Shown here in pieces: positions 35,880 through 44,697 of a stretch of DNA of 64,000 nt. Position 1 is the first letter of the stretch. Every line of letters begins with the position of its first letter. The notes under the pieces were generated by a model. It worked only from the letters and a program-made list of their open reading frames with translations. It was not told where the DNA came from and did no database searches. The DNA lies in NCBI GenBank assembly GCA_900078375.1, contig FLQS01000002.1, forward strand, positions 1 to 64,000. Direction: 5' to 3'. Made by a program: the position numbers and the translations under genes. This stretch comes from an uncultured Mycobacterium sp. (GTDB taxonomy: Bacteria > Actinomycetota > Actinomycetes > Mycobacteriales > Mycobacteriaceae).

Positions 35880-38252
35880 ATGCGAGTTGACGGGCGCGAT
35901 GTTGCCGTATCCGGTGACGTGCTGCTCCCGCTGGCCCGCCGGACCAACGACATCGTGCGACTCGGGCTGGCGACACTCTTCCTGGCCATCATCATCACCA
36001 GCTCCCTGATCACCCGCAACGACTGGGTCGGGCTGGAGAAATCGGTGTCGCGGATCGTGGGGGTGCTCACCCCCACCCAGTCCAACCTCGTCTATCTGGC
36101 CTACGGCGTGGCGATCCTGGCGCTGCCGTTCGTGATCCTGATCGGGCTGATCGCCGCGCGGCAGTGGAAGCTGTTCGCAGCGTATGCGGCGGCGGGGTTT
36201 CTTGCCGTGTTCTCCCTGTCCATCACCGGCAACGGGATTGCCGCGCCGCGCTGGCATTTCGACCTCTCGGAGCGCCTATCGACGACCTTGTCGCAGTTCC
36301 TCGACGATCCGCGCTGGATCGCGATGCTCGCCGCGGTCCTCACGGTCTGCGGGCCATGGCTGCCGGCGCGGTGGCGTCGATGGTGGTGGACGCTGCTTCT
36401 GGCGTTCGTGCCGATTCACCTCGTCGTCAGCGCGGTGATTCCGGCCCGGTCACTACTCGGGCTGTCAGTCGGCTGGTTCGTCGGTGCGCTGACGGTGTGG
36501 GTGGTGGGCACCCCGGGTCTCGAGGTCCCCCTCGACGGGGCGGTCCGGGCGTTGTCCCGCCGGGGTTTCCTGGTGACGTCGCTGACGGTGCTGCGCCCAG
36601 CCAGCACCGGTCCGCTGGAGTTGTCGGCGGCCGACGACGCCGGCTCACGCGTGGTCGTCGAGATGTACGGGCCCAATTTGCGCAGCGGCGGCGCGCTGCG
36701 CCAGTTCTGGCGGTGGCTGATTCTGCGCGACGCCGAAACCGCGCCGCTGCAAGCCTCGATGCGCCGCGCCGTCGAACACCGCGCGTTGATGACGATCGCA
36801 GTCGGCGATCTGGGGGTGTCGAACACCACCACGATGGCCGTCGCGGCACTGGCGCGCGGGTGGACGCTGTATGCGCACACCCCCTCGCTCGGCACCCCGA
36901 TCGGGACCGCCTCCGATGAGTCGCTGGTGACTACGATCTGGGGTTCGCTCGGGGTGCTGCACCGTCACCAGATCGCCCATGGTGACCTCCGTTTCAATGA
37001 GATGAGCGTCGATTCGGGCAAGGTGCTGTTCGGTGGTTTCGGCAGTTCGGAGTTCGGGGCGACCGATGAACAGCTGCAGTCGGATATCGCGCAGCTGCTG
37101 GTGACGACGACCGATCGGTTCGGCGCCGAGCCGGCTGTGCGGGCCGCCGTCGACACGCTCGGCAAGGAGACCGTCCTCAACGCGTCGCGCCGCCTCACCA
37201 GGGCGGCGGTGCCGGCCCGAATTCGCAAGTCGCTCAACGATCCCAAGGCCGTCATGGCCACCGCCCGCGACGAGGTCAAGAGGCAGACCGGGGCCGACGA
37301 GATCAAGACCGAGACCATCACCCGGTTCACCCGCAAGCAGGTCATCCAACTGGTGCTGCTCGTGGCACTGGTCTACGTCGCCTATCCCTTCATCAGCACG
37401 GTACCCACGTTCTTCAGCGAGTTGCGCAACGCGAACTGGTGGTGGGCGCTGCTCGGGCTTGCGGTGTCCGCACTGACGTATGTCGGTGCGGCAGCGGCAT
37501 TGTGGGCGTGCGCTTCCGGACTCGTCAGCTTTCGCAACCTCGTTATCATGCAGTTCGCCAACACCTTTGCCGCCACCACCACTCCGGCCGGGGTCGGTGG
37601 CCTGGCACTGAGCACCCGGTTCCTGCAGAAGGGCGGGCTGGGGTCGCTGCGGGCCACCGCGGCCGTCGCACTGCAGCAAGCCGTACAGGTGATCACCCAT
37701 GTGACCCTGCTGATCTTCTTCAGCGTGGCCGCCGGGGCCACCGCCGACCTGTCCCATTTCGTGCCGAGTACCACGCTGCTCTACCTGATCGGCGGCGTCG
37801 CACTCGGCATGTTGGGGACGTTCCTCTTGGTGCCACGGGCGCGACGCTGGCTCGGCACGGCGGTCCGCCCAAGAATCCAGGAGGTCGGCACTGAGCTGCT
37901 CGACCTGATCCGCGAGCCCAAGCGGCTGGCTATCATCGTGCTGGGTTGTGCCACAACGACCCTGGGAATGGCACTGGTGTTGTGGGCCAGTATCGAAGCC
38001 TTCGGCGGTGACACCACCTTCGTCACGGTCACGATCGTGACGATGGTGGGTGGCACCCTCGCGTCGGCCGCGCCAACGCCAGGCGGTGTCGGCGCGGTGG
38101 AAGCGGCACTGATCGGTGGGCTCGCGGCCTTCGGCGTGCCCGCGGCTGTCGGAGTGCCCGCGGTGCTGCTCTACCGGGTGCTGACGTGCTGGCTGCCGGT
38201 GTTCGCGGGGTGGCCGATCATGCGGTGGCTCACCGCGAAAGAGATGATCTGA
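35880..38252 (+). CDS. Large membrane protein: N-terminal TM bundle, kinase-like middle, LPG-synthase-TM-like C-terminus
   Basis: A 790-residue integral membrane protein. Residues about 25-225 hold six or more TM segments. The middle (about 230-480) is soluble and includes LHRHQIAHGDLRFNEMSV, reminiscent of the HxDxxxxN catalytic loop of kinase-fold proteins, though HGD replaces HRD. From about residue 490 a second bundle of TM segments matches the lysyl-PG synthase/YbhN-type flippase domain, with TTTPAGVGGLALSTRF and AAPTPGGVGAVEAALI motifs. Similar fused proteins occur in mycobacteria; the role is unknown. It is followed 4 nt later by the lipoprotein hydrolase. Confidence 0.82.
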   Translation: MRVDGRDVAVSGDVLLPLARRTNDIVRLGLATLFLAIIITSSLITRNDWVGLEKSVSRIVGVLTPTQSNLVYLAYGVAILALPFVILIGLIAARQWKLFAAYAAAGFLAVFSLSITGNGIAAPRWHFDLSERLSTTLSQFLDDPRWIAMLAAVLTVCGPWLPARWRRWWWTLLLAFVPIHLVVSAVIPARSLLGLSVGWFVGALTVWVVGTPGLEVPLDGAVRALSRRGFLVTSLTVLRPASTGPLELSAADDAGSRVVVEMYGPNLRSGGALRQFWRWLILRDAETAPLQASMRRAVEHRALMTIAVGDLGVSNTTTMAVAALARGWTLYAHTPSLGTPIGTASDESLVTTIWGSLGVLHRHQIAHGDLRFNEMSVDSGKVLFGGFGSSEFGATDEQLQSDIAQLLVTTTDRFGAEPAVRAAVDTLGKETVLNASRRLTRAAVPARIRKSLNDPKAVMATARDEVKRQTGADEIKTETITRFTRKQVIQLVLLVALVYVAYPFISTVPTFFSELRNANWWWALLGLAVSALTYVGAAAALWACASGLVSFRNLVIMQFANTFAATTTPAGVGGLALSTRFLQKGGLGSLRATAAVALQQAVQVITHVTLLIFFSVAAGATADLSHFVPSTTLLYLIGGVALGMLGTFLLVPRARRWLGTAVRPRIQEVGTELLDLIREPKRLAIIVLGCATTTLGMALVLWASIEAFGGDTTFVTVTIVTMVGGTLASAAPTPGGVGAVEAALIGGLAAFGVPAAVGVPAVLLYRVLTCWLPVFAGWPIMRWLTAKEMI

Positions 38253-38256
38253 GGTG

Positions 38257-40134
38257 ATGCGCGCTCTGGCGGTGCTGTCCGCGCTGGCCCTTGTGCTGAC
38301 GGCGTGCAGTGCGCCGGGCACGCCCGCCGCAGACTCGGCGTGGCCGCCATCGAGTGGCCGCGGCCCGTGCGGGGTCACCAAGCAGACCGACGTAGCAGCG
38401 ACGATGCGCGACGGCACGATCCTGCGCGCCGACGTCTACCGGCCGGACACCGCCGACGCCGTTCCGGTGATCCTGATGCGCACCCAGTACGGAAAGTCCG
38501 GCGCACAGGTCCAGCCGTCCCGCTACCAAAGCCCGGACTGGTTTGCGTCGCATTGCTATCTCGTTGTCATTCAAGATATCCGGGGCCAAGGCACATCGCA
38601 GGGAACCTTCAACGAGTTCACCCATGACGGCGACGACGGCTACGACTCGGTCGAGTGGGCCGCGGCCCTGCCCGGGTCCAACGGCAAGGTCGGCATGTAC
38701 GGCTCGTCGTACGTCGGTGCCACGCAGTGGCTGGCGGCGACCACCACTCCCCCGCATTTGGTCACCATCGTGCCGGCCAACACCGCCTCGGACTACTTCG
38801 ACGGCTGGATGTACGAGGGCGGTCAGTTCCGACTCGCGTTCGTCCTGCCGTGGGCGATAGGCCTGGCGACCAGCGCGGCGACCAATCGGCGTGACGACGC
38901 CACCGCGGCCGCACTGAAATTGGCCGCGGGTGAACCCACCCGGTGGGTGGCCTTCCGGCCTTACCACGCTCTTCCGGCCCTGCAACCCACCAATCCGGCT
39001 GTGGCACCGTGGTATTTCGACTGGATCGCCCATTCGTCACGTGACAGCTTTTGGCGGCAGTGGAGCATTCGCGACCGCTACCCGTCGGTGCGGGTGCCAG
39101 TGCTCGACGTCGAGGGATGGTACGACGCATTCCTCGCCGGCGGGATCGAGAACTTCACCGGGATGGTGAAATCGGCGGGTACGCCGCAGGCCCGGGTGAA
39201 CCAACGGCTGGTCATCGGACCGTGGGATCACGTCGACTGGGGCCGCGGCGGTTCCGAGCCGGCGCCGCTGCTGAAGGATATCGGCAGCGTCGGCGAGAGC
39301 CCGATCAACGAGCTCATGCTGGCGTGGTACGACCACTTCCTCAAGGGGGTCGACAACAAGGTGTCGGGTATGCCCCGGGTGGACTACTTCGTGATGGGTG
39401 CCAACACGTGGAAGTCGGCCGACAGCTGGCCGCTCCCCCAAACCCGGTGGAGTAGCTACTTCCTGTCCGGCGATGGCCAGATGGACTCGCGCAGTGGCAC
39501 TCTGAGTACGGTGGCACCCGCTGCGGATCAGGCACCGGACCACTACCTCTACGACCCGACCGATCCCGCCCCCAGCGCGGGCGGGCATTCGTGTTGCGGA
39601 GCCCGCTCGGGCCCGCAGGGTCCCTTCGACCAGACCCCGGTCGAGCAGCGTTCCGATGTCCTGGTGTACAGCAGCGATCCGCTCCCGTCAGACACCGAGG
39701 TGACCGGACCCACGACCGTCGATCTCTGGGCCTCGTCGTCGGCGGTCGACACCGACTTCACCGCGAAGCTGATCGTGGTCAAACCCGATGGCGACGCGAT
39801 CAATCTGAACAACGGCATTCTGCGAACGGCGTTTCGCGACTCACTGTCCGAGCCGCGCCCGGGCATCCCAAATCAGCCCTACGAGTACCACATTGCGATC
39901 TGGCCGACGAGTTACCTGTTCCGCGCCGGCGATCGGATCCGGTTGGAGATCTCCAGCAGCGATTTCCCGCAGTTCGCGCCCAACCCGAATACCGGAGAAC
40001 CGTTCGGCCAGAGCACCGCGACCGTGCCGGCAACGCAGACGATCTTGCACGATGCCGCTCATCCGTCGGCGATCGTCATTCCGGTGATTCCGGCAAGCGG
40101 CCAGGGATCCGAGCGATTCCCCCTAACCCACTGA
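38257..40134 (+). CDS. CocE/NonD-family hydrolase, lipoprotein
   Basis: A 625-residue X-prolyl dipeptidyl peptidase/cocaine-esterase-type alpha/beta hydrolase. A lipobox LTAC puts the lipidated Cys at residue 17. The nucleophile is in MYGSSYVGATQ (GxSxxG), an Asp/His pair is near VPVLDVEGWYD and GPWDHVDWG, and the C-terminal jelly-roll domain is present (PTTVDLWASSS). It likely hydrolyses esters or amides at the cell surface. The ATG at 38257 is chosen; a GTG at 38254 is adjacent. It lies 4 nt after the membrane protein gene. Confidence 0.87.
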   Translation: MRALAVLSALALVLTACSAPGTPAADSAWPPSSGRGPCGVTKQTDVAATMRDGTILRADVYRPDTADAVPVILMRTQYGKSGAQVQPSRYQSPDWFASHCYLVVIQDIRGQGTSQGTFNEFTHDGDDGYDSVEWAAALPGSNGKVGMYGSSYVGATQWLAATTTPPHLVTIVPANTASDYFDGWMYEGGQFRLAFVLPWAIGLATSAATNRRDDATAAALKLAAGEPTRWVAFRPYHALPALQPTNPAVAPWYFDWIAHSSRDSFWRQWSIRDRYPSVRVPVLDVEGWYDAFLAGGIENFTGMVKSAGTPQARVNQRLVIGPWDHVDWGRGGSEPAPLLKDIGSVGESPINELMLAWYDHFLKGVDNKVSGMPRVDYFVMGANTWKSADSWPLPQTRWSSYFLSGDGQMDSRSGTLSTVAPAADQAPDHYLYDPTDPAPSAGGHSCCGARSGPQGPFDQTPVEQRSDVLVYSSDPLPSDTEVTGPTTVDLWASSSAVDTDFTAKLIVVKPDGDAINLNNGILRTAFRDSLSEPRPGIPNQPYEYHIAIWPTSYLFRAGDRIRLEISSSDFPQFAPNPNTGEPFGQSTATVPATQTILHDAAHPSAIVIPVIPASGQGSERFPLTH

Positions 40135-40288
40135 AGCAAGACCGGAGGTCGCGAGGGACGAGGCGGAACGCGGCGCGACAAAACTCCGAGGAATTCTAAG
40201 AAGAAGGGTTACTCGCGCGGGGGTCAATCCTGGCGTTGGCCGGAACCACAGCAAGCGGTCGAGTAGACCGCTCAGCGAACTGTGGGAG

Positions 40289-40450
40289 TCAGCGAGGCCG
40301 AACGGCGTCGGCGGCAGCGCCAATGAACACGGCGTAGGCGGCCGACATCGCGATCTGGTCGATCATGTCGTCATCGCCACCGAGCTCACGAATCTGGTCG
40401 CCAATCGCGTAGCGGATCAGATCGACCGAAGTCATCATGGAATCGCTCAT
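40289..40450 (-). CDS. Tiny acidic protein (53 residues)
   Basis: An open frame of 53 codons plus stop from an ATG at 40450. The protein starts MSDSMMTSVDLIRYAIGDQI and continues with an acidic GGDDDMIDQ turn and a small-residue helix AMSAAYAVFIGAAADAVRP. Codon choice is typical of this genome (many C/G third positions), which supports a real gene. A short membrane-protein ORF lies 24 nt upstream on the same strand. I do not recognise the family. Confidence 0.55.
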   Translation of the reverse strand: MSDSMMTSVDLIRYAIGDQIRELGGDDDMIDQIAMSAAYAVFIGAAADAVRPR

Positions 40451-40474
40451 CGTTGTAGCCACTCGCTCTCGGTG

Positions 40475-40558
40475 CTATTCACTTTCGGCTGTCAGGCAAA
40501 GCCACAGTGCCGCTACTAGGAAGAAGACGACGTATACAACTTTGCCCAACTCGATCAC
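40475..40558 (-). CDS. Tiny single-TM protein (27 residues)
   Basis: A GTG-started frame of 27 codons: VIELGKVVYVVFFLVAALWL followed by a polar LTAESE tail. It is one hydrophobic segment with short polar ends, as in small membrane proteins. A GGAG lies 5 nt before the GTG. It precedes the 53-residue ORF by 24 nt, and an AT-rich stretch with the palindrome TCTAATGTTAGA (40603-40614) lies upstream as a possible promoter or operator. The evidence is only sequence-based. Confidence 0.4.
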   Translation of the reverse strand: MIELGKVVYVVFFLVAALWLCLTAESE

Positions 40559-40703
40559 CGTAGCTCCGATCTCGCACAAATACCTGAGACCGACCTTAGA
40601 GTTCTAATGTTAGATTAACTATTAGATTTGCAGAGTTGTGATAGTGAGATCCGGCCAGCACGGCGGAGACAGTGACGCAGGTCACGTATATCGAAAACAT
40701 ACG

Positions 40704-41070
40704 CTACCGCGACAGGATTGTCGCCGAGGCGGTGCCAGGCGCGCCGTGAACCTGGCCATGCCCACCCGCGGGTTCGTCGGAACCTGGCGCCCGCCGGCCT
40801 GACCCCGCAGTTGCCGGACCACTTCATGGACCTGGCGCAAGCCCGAAGCTCCGATGGGTTCGCCGTTGGCGATCAGGCCGCCGTCGGTGTTGACCGGCAG
40901 TGAGTCACCGATCTCCGTGGCGCCGTCGGCACGTAATTTCTCCTGCTCCCCGTCTGCGCACAAGCCGGTCTGCCATATGGATGGTGCGGATCTCGCTGGC
41001 GCGCTCGAACACCGGGGTGTCGGTGAACCTGTGGGCGATGTCCGCGCGACACATGATGACCACCGCCGAG
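40704..41070 (-). pseudogene. Decayed partial copy of the thiolase-family gene at 56351
   Basis: This stretch aligns with the 3' part of the intact thiolase gene (56351-57505). Residues such as CADG, GATEIG, PVNTDGGLIANGEPIGASGL and VIMCRADIAH are kept. It lacks the N-terminal two thirds including the catalytic Cys, has an internal deletion of about 160 nt joining the ASEIRT region directly to the IHMA region, a 2-nt loss after it, and a frameshift near the C-terminus. The stop region (CTACCGCGACAGGATTGTCG at 40704-40723) is identical in both copies. It cannot make a working enzyme. Confidence 0.85.
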
Positions 41071-41283
41071 GATGCTACACAGGGCCCATCACGTGTAAAC
41101 CACCGAATTGGTGCGATCATCTCTCGTCAGCCGGCGTGTACGGCACGGTAGCGGGTCTTGCGCAGCGATATCGACAAGAGCCATCAATGATCCTGTGAAC
41201 AAATGCGTTACCCGCGCATCCCTAGGACCGATCTGGCAGACCCAGACGGCGGTCGATGTTCATGCAGATAGCTTTACATTTGG

Positions 41284-41303
41284 CATATGTTTCGTAACAT
41301 GTG
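41284..41303. promoter_or_regulatory. Inverted repeat upstream of the Baeyer-Villiger operon
   Basis: CATATGTT (41284-41291) and AACATGTG (41296-41303) are complementary at 7 of 8 positions around a TCGT centre, about 30 nt before the monooxygenase ATG at 41333. A second imperfect motif, GTATGGCATACC, follows. It is a candidate operator; the binding protein is unknown. Confidence 0.4.
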
Positions 41304-41332
41304 TATGGCATACCGTTCGAGTAGGGAGACCC

Positions 41333-43117
41333 ATGGCCTTCGACCCTCAAGTCGTGCACGAGAAGTACCGTGCGGAGCGCGACAAGCGTCTCGTCGCGGG
41401 TCGTACCGCCATCCGCGATCTGAATCATGACGAGTACGTCGCCGGCTATCGGGTCGACCCTTTTACGGAGTGCACCCCACGCGAGGGCATGACCGATGAT
41501 CCCGACGTAGTGATCGTCGGCGGCGGCATAGCTGGACTCCTCGCGGGCGCTCATCTGCGCAAGGCGGGCGTGCGACGCATCAGGATTGTCGACCAGGCGG
41601 GCGGTATAGGCGGGACCTGGTATTGGAATCGCTATCCGGGGGTGATGTGCGATGTGGAGTCGTATCAGTACCTGCCGATGCTGGAAGAGCTCGGCTACAT
41701 CCCCAGCCGGCGCTACGCCTACGGCGACGAGATACGCCAGCACCTTCAGTCGATCGCCGATCGCTTCGATCTTGAGTCCGACGCCTTGTTCCATACCGGT
41801 GTCACCCAGACGATCTGGGACGAAAGCGCGGGTCGCTGGACGGTCCACACGGACCGTGGCGATGTATTAACGTGCCGCTATTACGTGCTGGCGGTGGGCA
41901 TCCTCAACCTGATGAAGTTACCCGCCATCCCAGGAATGGACGAGTTCAAGGGTCCGGCATTCCATACGGCGCGATGGGATTACGACTTCACCGGAGGCGG
42001 CCCCGGTGAGCCGCTGACCGGGCTCGGCGACAAAGTCGTGGCGTTGATCGGCACGGGAGCGAGCGGCCTACAGTGCCTGCCGCCGCTCGCCGAGGCTGCC
42101 AAGCACGTCTATGTTTTCCAGCGCACCCCATCCGCGATCGGGGTTCGGGGCAACCGACCTACCGATGATTCGTTCGCCGAGGGACTGCAGCCGGGATGGC
42201 AGAAGGCGCGAATGGACAACTTCCAATCGATCATGTTGGGCCGGTCGGTCGAGGTGGATCTCACCGACGATGGCTGGACCCATCACTACGCCGCGGTCCA
42301 GAATCCGCCCAGACGTAAAGACATGAGCACCGAAGAGTTCATGCACATGGCGGAGGAGCTCGACTTTGGGATCATGGAGCAGCATCGGGAGCGGATCGAT
42401 CGGCTGGTCCACAAGCCCGATGTTGCTGCTGCACTTAAGCCGTACTACCGCTACCTCTGCAAGCGGCCCTGCTTCCACGACGAGTACTTCGACGCCTACA
42501 ACCGCGATAACGTCACGCTCATTGATTGCCCCGCGGGCATCGACCGGGTCACCGAACTAGGACCCGTTGTCGGCGGGCAGCAGTACGAGGTGGATGGCAT
42601 CGTGTATGCCACCGGTTTCGAGGCGGAGGTCACCCCGCTGCCCCGCCGCATCGGCCACAACGTCATCGGACGAGATGGCATCTCACTCGCCGAGAAATGG
42701 GCCGACGGGGCCGCCACCCTTTTCGGTCTGACAAGTCGTGGCTTCCCCAATATGTATGTCATGCCGGCCCCCGGCCAACAATCGGTCGTGACGGTCAACT
42801 ACACCCAACTCGCTGAACTGGGGGCCGAGTTCCTCGCAGGCTTGGTGACGTTACTCGAGGAACGGGGCGTTCGGAGTTTCGACGTGAGCGCCGCCGCGGA
42901 GGCCGATTGGATCCAGCAGATCGTGGAGACCTACGTCGATCCCAGCGCCGTCATGTCCGCGTGCACTCCGTCGCGCCTCAACAACGAGGGCGACCCCGGT
43001 GGCGTGCGCGCCCGTGACACGAACTTTGGACGAGGTTTCGGCGACTTCTTCGCATACCGGGAGTTGCTACAGGGATGGCTCGCATCGGGTGAACTCGACG
43101 GCCTGGACCTGACATGA
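41333..43117 (+). CDS. Baeyer-Villiger-type flavin monooxygenase
   Basis: A 594-residue FAD- and NADPH-dependent monooxygenase. The first Rossmann motif is VGGGIAG (about 62-68), GGTWYWNRYPG follows at about 93-103, and the Baeyer-Villiger fingerprint FxGxxxHxxxW is F205-G207-H211-W215. A second GxGxxG (LIGTGASGLQ) binds NADPH. Such enzymes insert oxygen next to a ketone to make an ester or lactone. The ATG at 41333 follows AGGGAGA. The next two genes, an SDR and a lactonase-type amidohydrolase, fit ketone formation and lactone opening. Confidence 0.9.
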   Translation: MAFDPQVVHEKYRAERDKRLVAGRTAIRDLNHDEYVAGYRVDPFTECTPREGMTDDPDVVIVGGGIAGLLAGAHLRKAGVRRIRIVDQAGGIGGTWYWNRYPGVMCDVESYQYLPMLEELGYIPSRRYAYGDEIRQHLQSIADRFDLESDALFHTGVTQTIWDESAGRWTVHTDRGDVLTCRYYVLAVGILNLMKLPAIPGMDEFKGPAFHTARWDYDFTGGGPGEPLTGLGDKVVALIGTGASGLQCLPPLAEAAKHVYVFQRTPSAIGVRGNRPTDDSFAEGLQPGWQKARMDNFQSIMLGRSVEVDLTDDGWTHHYAAVQNPPRRKDMSTEEFMHMAEELDFGIMEQHRERIDRLVHKPDVAAALKPYYRYLCKRPCFHDEYFDAYNRDNVTLIDCPAGIDRVTELGPVVGGQQYEVDGIVYATGFEAEVTPLPRRIGHNVIGRDGISLAEKWADGAATLFGLTSRGFPNMYVMPAPGQQSVVTVNYTQLAELGAEFLAGLVTLLEERGVRSFDVSAAAEADWIQQIVETYVDPSAVMSACTPSRLNNEGDPGGVRARDTNFGRGFGDFFAYRELLQGWLASGELDGLDLT

Positions 43118-44697
43118 CCGATCGGCAACGGGTCGTCGTCGTAACCGGTGGCGGCGGCGGAATCGGTGCTGCGATCGCGCAATCAGTCTCGCGTACAGGT
43201 GCTTTCGTGGTCACAGTGGACCCGCTGGTCTCCGTCGACGGCGCTGAGAGACTACCTCAGCCCCAACAAACTACGGCCGACCGCATCGTTGCCGCAGGCG
43301 GAGCCGCGCGGTCCTCATCCGTGTCCGTGACCGATGAATCGGCCATCACTCAGTTATTCGGCGAGTTGGCTGACGAATTCGGTGGGCTGGACGCCGTGAT
43401 CAATGTGGCAGGTATCAGTCGTCCCACGGGTTTCGCGACCGGCACCGACACGGACTGGCTCGACGTGCTGTCGGTACATCTCGACGGCTACCGCAACGTC
43501 CTCACCGCCGCCCTGCCGATCATGGCGGCGGCGGGGCGTGGCCACATCCTCGGAGTCACCTCCGGGTCAGGCTGGCGGGCGGCCGACTCCGGCGCCTACA
43601 GCTGCGCCAAGCGTGCCGTCGCATCGCTGACCTGGCAGCTGGGCCGCCACGCACCCGATGGTGTTGTGGTCAACGCCATCTCACCGATCGCGGCAACCCG
43701 CATGGTGGCCGCCGCTCTGGCACGCACACAGAAGGCCAACGCCCCGTCGACCGGTGGGCTGTCGCTGGGCGCGATGCCAGACGCCGAAGACCTCGGCCCG
43801 ATCGGCGCACATCTTGTCAGCGAGACGTTCACTTCATGCCACGGGCGAGTGCTGTTCCTCGGTGGCTCTGAAGTAGCAGTGATCGACGAACCGCGGCTGA
43901 TCGAGGTGGTGCAGGGCGACGAGGCGACCGCACTGGGCCAGCTGCTGGAGGTCGCGACCACCGTTGCGCTCGCACCAGCGGAGGCGGATCAGGTCAGCGG
44001 CGGAGGTAGCAATGCCCGATTGGGGTTCGCCTTTGATGAATTACCGGACGCGGACTTTCCTGTCCCCCATGCCCAGTCGTGTGCAGTCGCCGCCGGCCGG
44101 CCCGAAGTGGCGGCAGCAATATCAAGTGCTCTACACGCGCGTGGCGTGACGACTTATCAGATCGACTCCCCTGCCGCGCTGGCTGACCTTGATGCGCTCG
44201 ACGCCGTGGTGATTGCCGCCAAGGGTAGACCCGTCACCGCGAGCGCGTCGCCTGGGTGGGCGCGTGTCCTTGACGAGCACGTCGGGATCGTAGAGGACAT
44301 CCACGCCGCTGCCCAGTGGTCGCGGGCGGTGGCCGACGTGTCGATCAGCAGCGGCCGACCAATACGGTTGGTGACGATCAGTGACGGCACCACCGGCGGT
44401 GGCCGCAGCCGCGCGCAGGCCTCGGCTCAGCTCTCAAGGTCCGGCCGGCAGGCCACCGGCGACCTCGTCACGCCGTTCGCGGTGAGCGCGGAATCCGAGG
44501 ACATTCCCGCTGAACTCGTTGCCCACCTGGTGTGCAGTGACGCAACCGATCCTCTCGCAGGTGCCGAATTGGTTTCTGGTGCAGGATGGTTCGGACTGCG
44601 CAGCCACCCACGGCCGATCGGCAGCCTTAGCTTCAGCGGCCCCAGGGTGCCCCCCTGGTTCGATGAGGCACTCCGGGAAGTGGTGCAGCCACGATGA
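43114..44697 (+). CDS. Double-length SDR protein
   Basis: A 527-residue protein. Residues 1-265 are an SDR with TGGGGGIGAA (about 11-20), NVAG, and a catalytic segment VTSGSGWRAADSGAYSCAKRA (Ser, Tyr, Lys). From about residue 270 on is a second, SDR-like or degenerate Rossmann domain without the glycine loop or YxxxK. The fusion is unusual in length for an SDR (250-300). The ATG overlaps the upstream stop (ATGA), and its own stop overlaps the next start. It probably makes or reduces the ketone handled by the monooxygenase. Confidence 0.82.
   Translation: MTDRQRVVVVTGGGGGIGAAIAQSVSRTGAFVVTVDPLVSVDGAERLPQPQQTTADRIVAAGGAARSSSVSVTDESAITQLFGELADEFGGLDAVINVAGISRPTGFATGTDTDWLDVLSVHLDGYRNVLTAALPIMAAAGRGHILGVTSGSGWRAADSGAYSCAKRAVASLTWQLGRHAPDGVVVNAISPIAATRMVAAALARTQKANAPSTGGLSLGAMPDAEDLGPIGAHLVSETFTSCHGRVLFLGGSEVAVIDEPRLIEVVQGDEATALGQLLEVATTVALAPAEADQVSGGGSNARLGFAFDELPDADFPVPHAQSCAVAAGRPEVAAAISSALHARGVTTYQIDSPAALADLDALDAVVIAAKGRPVTASASPGWARVLDEHVGIVEDIHAAAQWSRAVADVSISSGRPIRLVTISDGTTGGGRSRAQASAQLSRSGRQATGDLVTPFAVSAESEDIPAELVAHLVCSDATDPLAGAELVSGAGWFGLRSHPRPIGSLSFSGPRVPPWFDEALREVVQPR

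Noticed and set aside
36645..38417. 590-codon minus-strand frame
   Set aside because: It is antisense to the large membrane protein and the hydrolase, with His/Arg/Gln-rich composition.
41108..41332. N-terminal extension of the Baeyer-Villiger gene
   Set aside because: The extra 75 residues are Cys/Ser-rich without similarity to the family, and the ATG at 41333 has a good ribosome-binding site.
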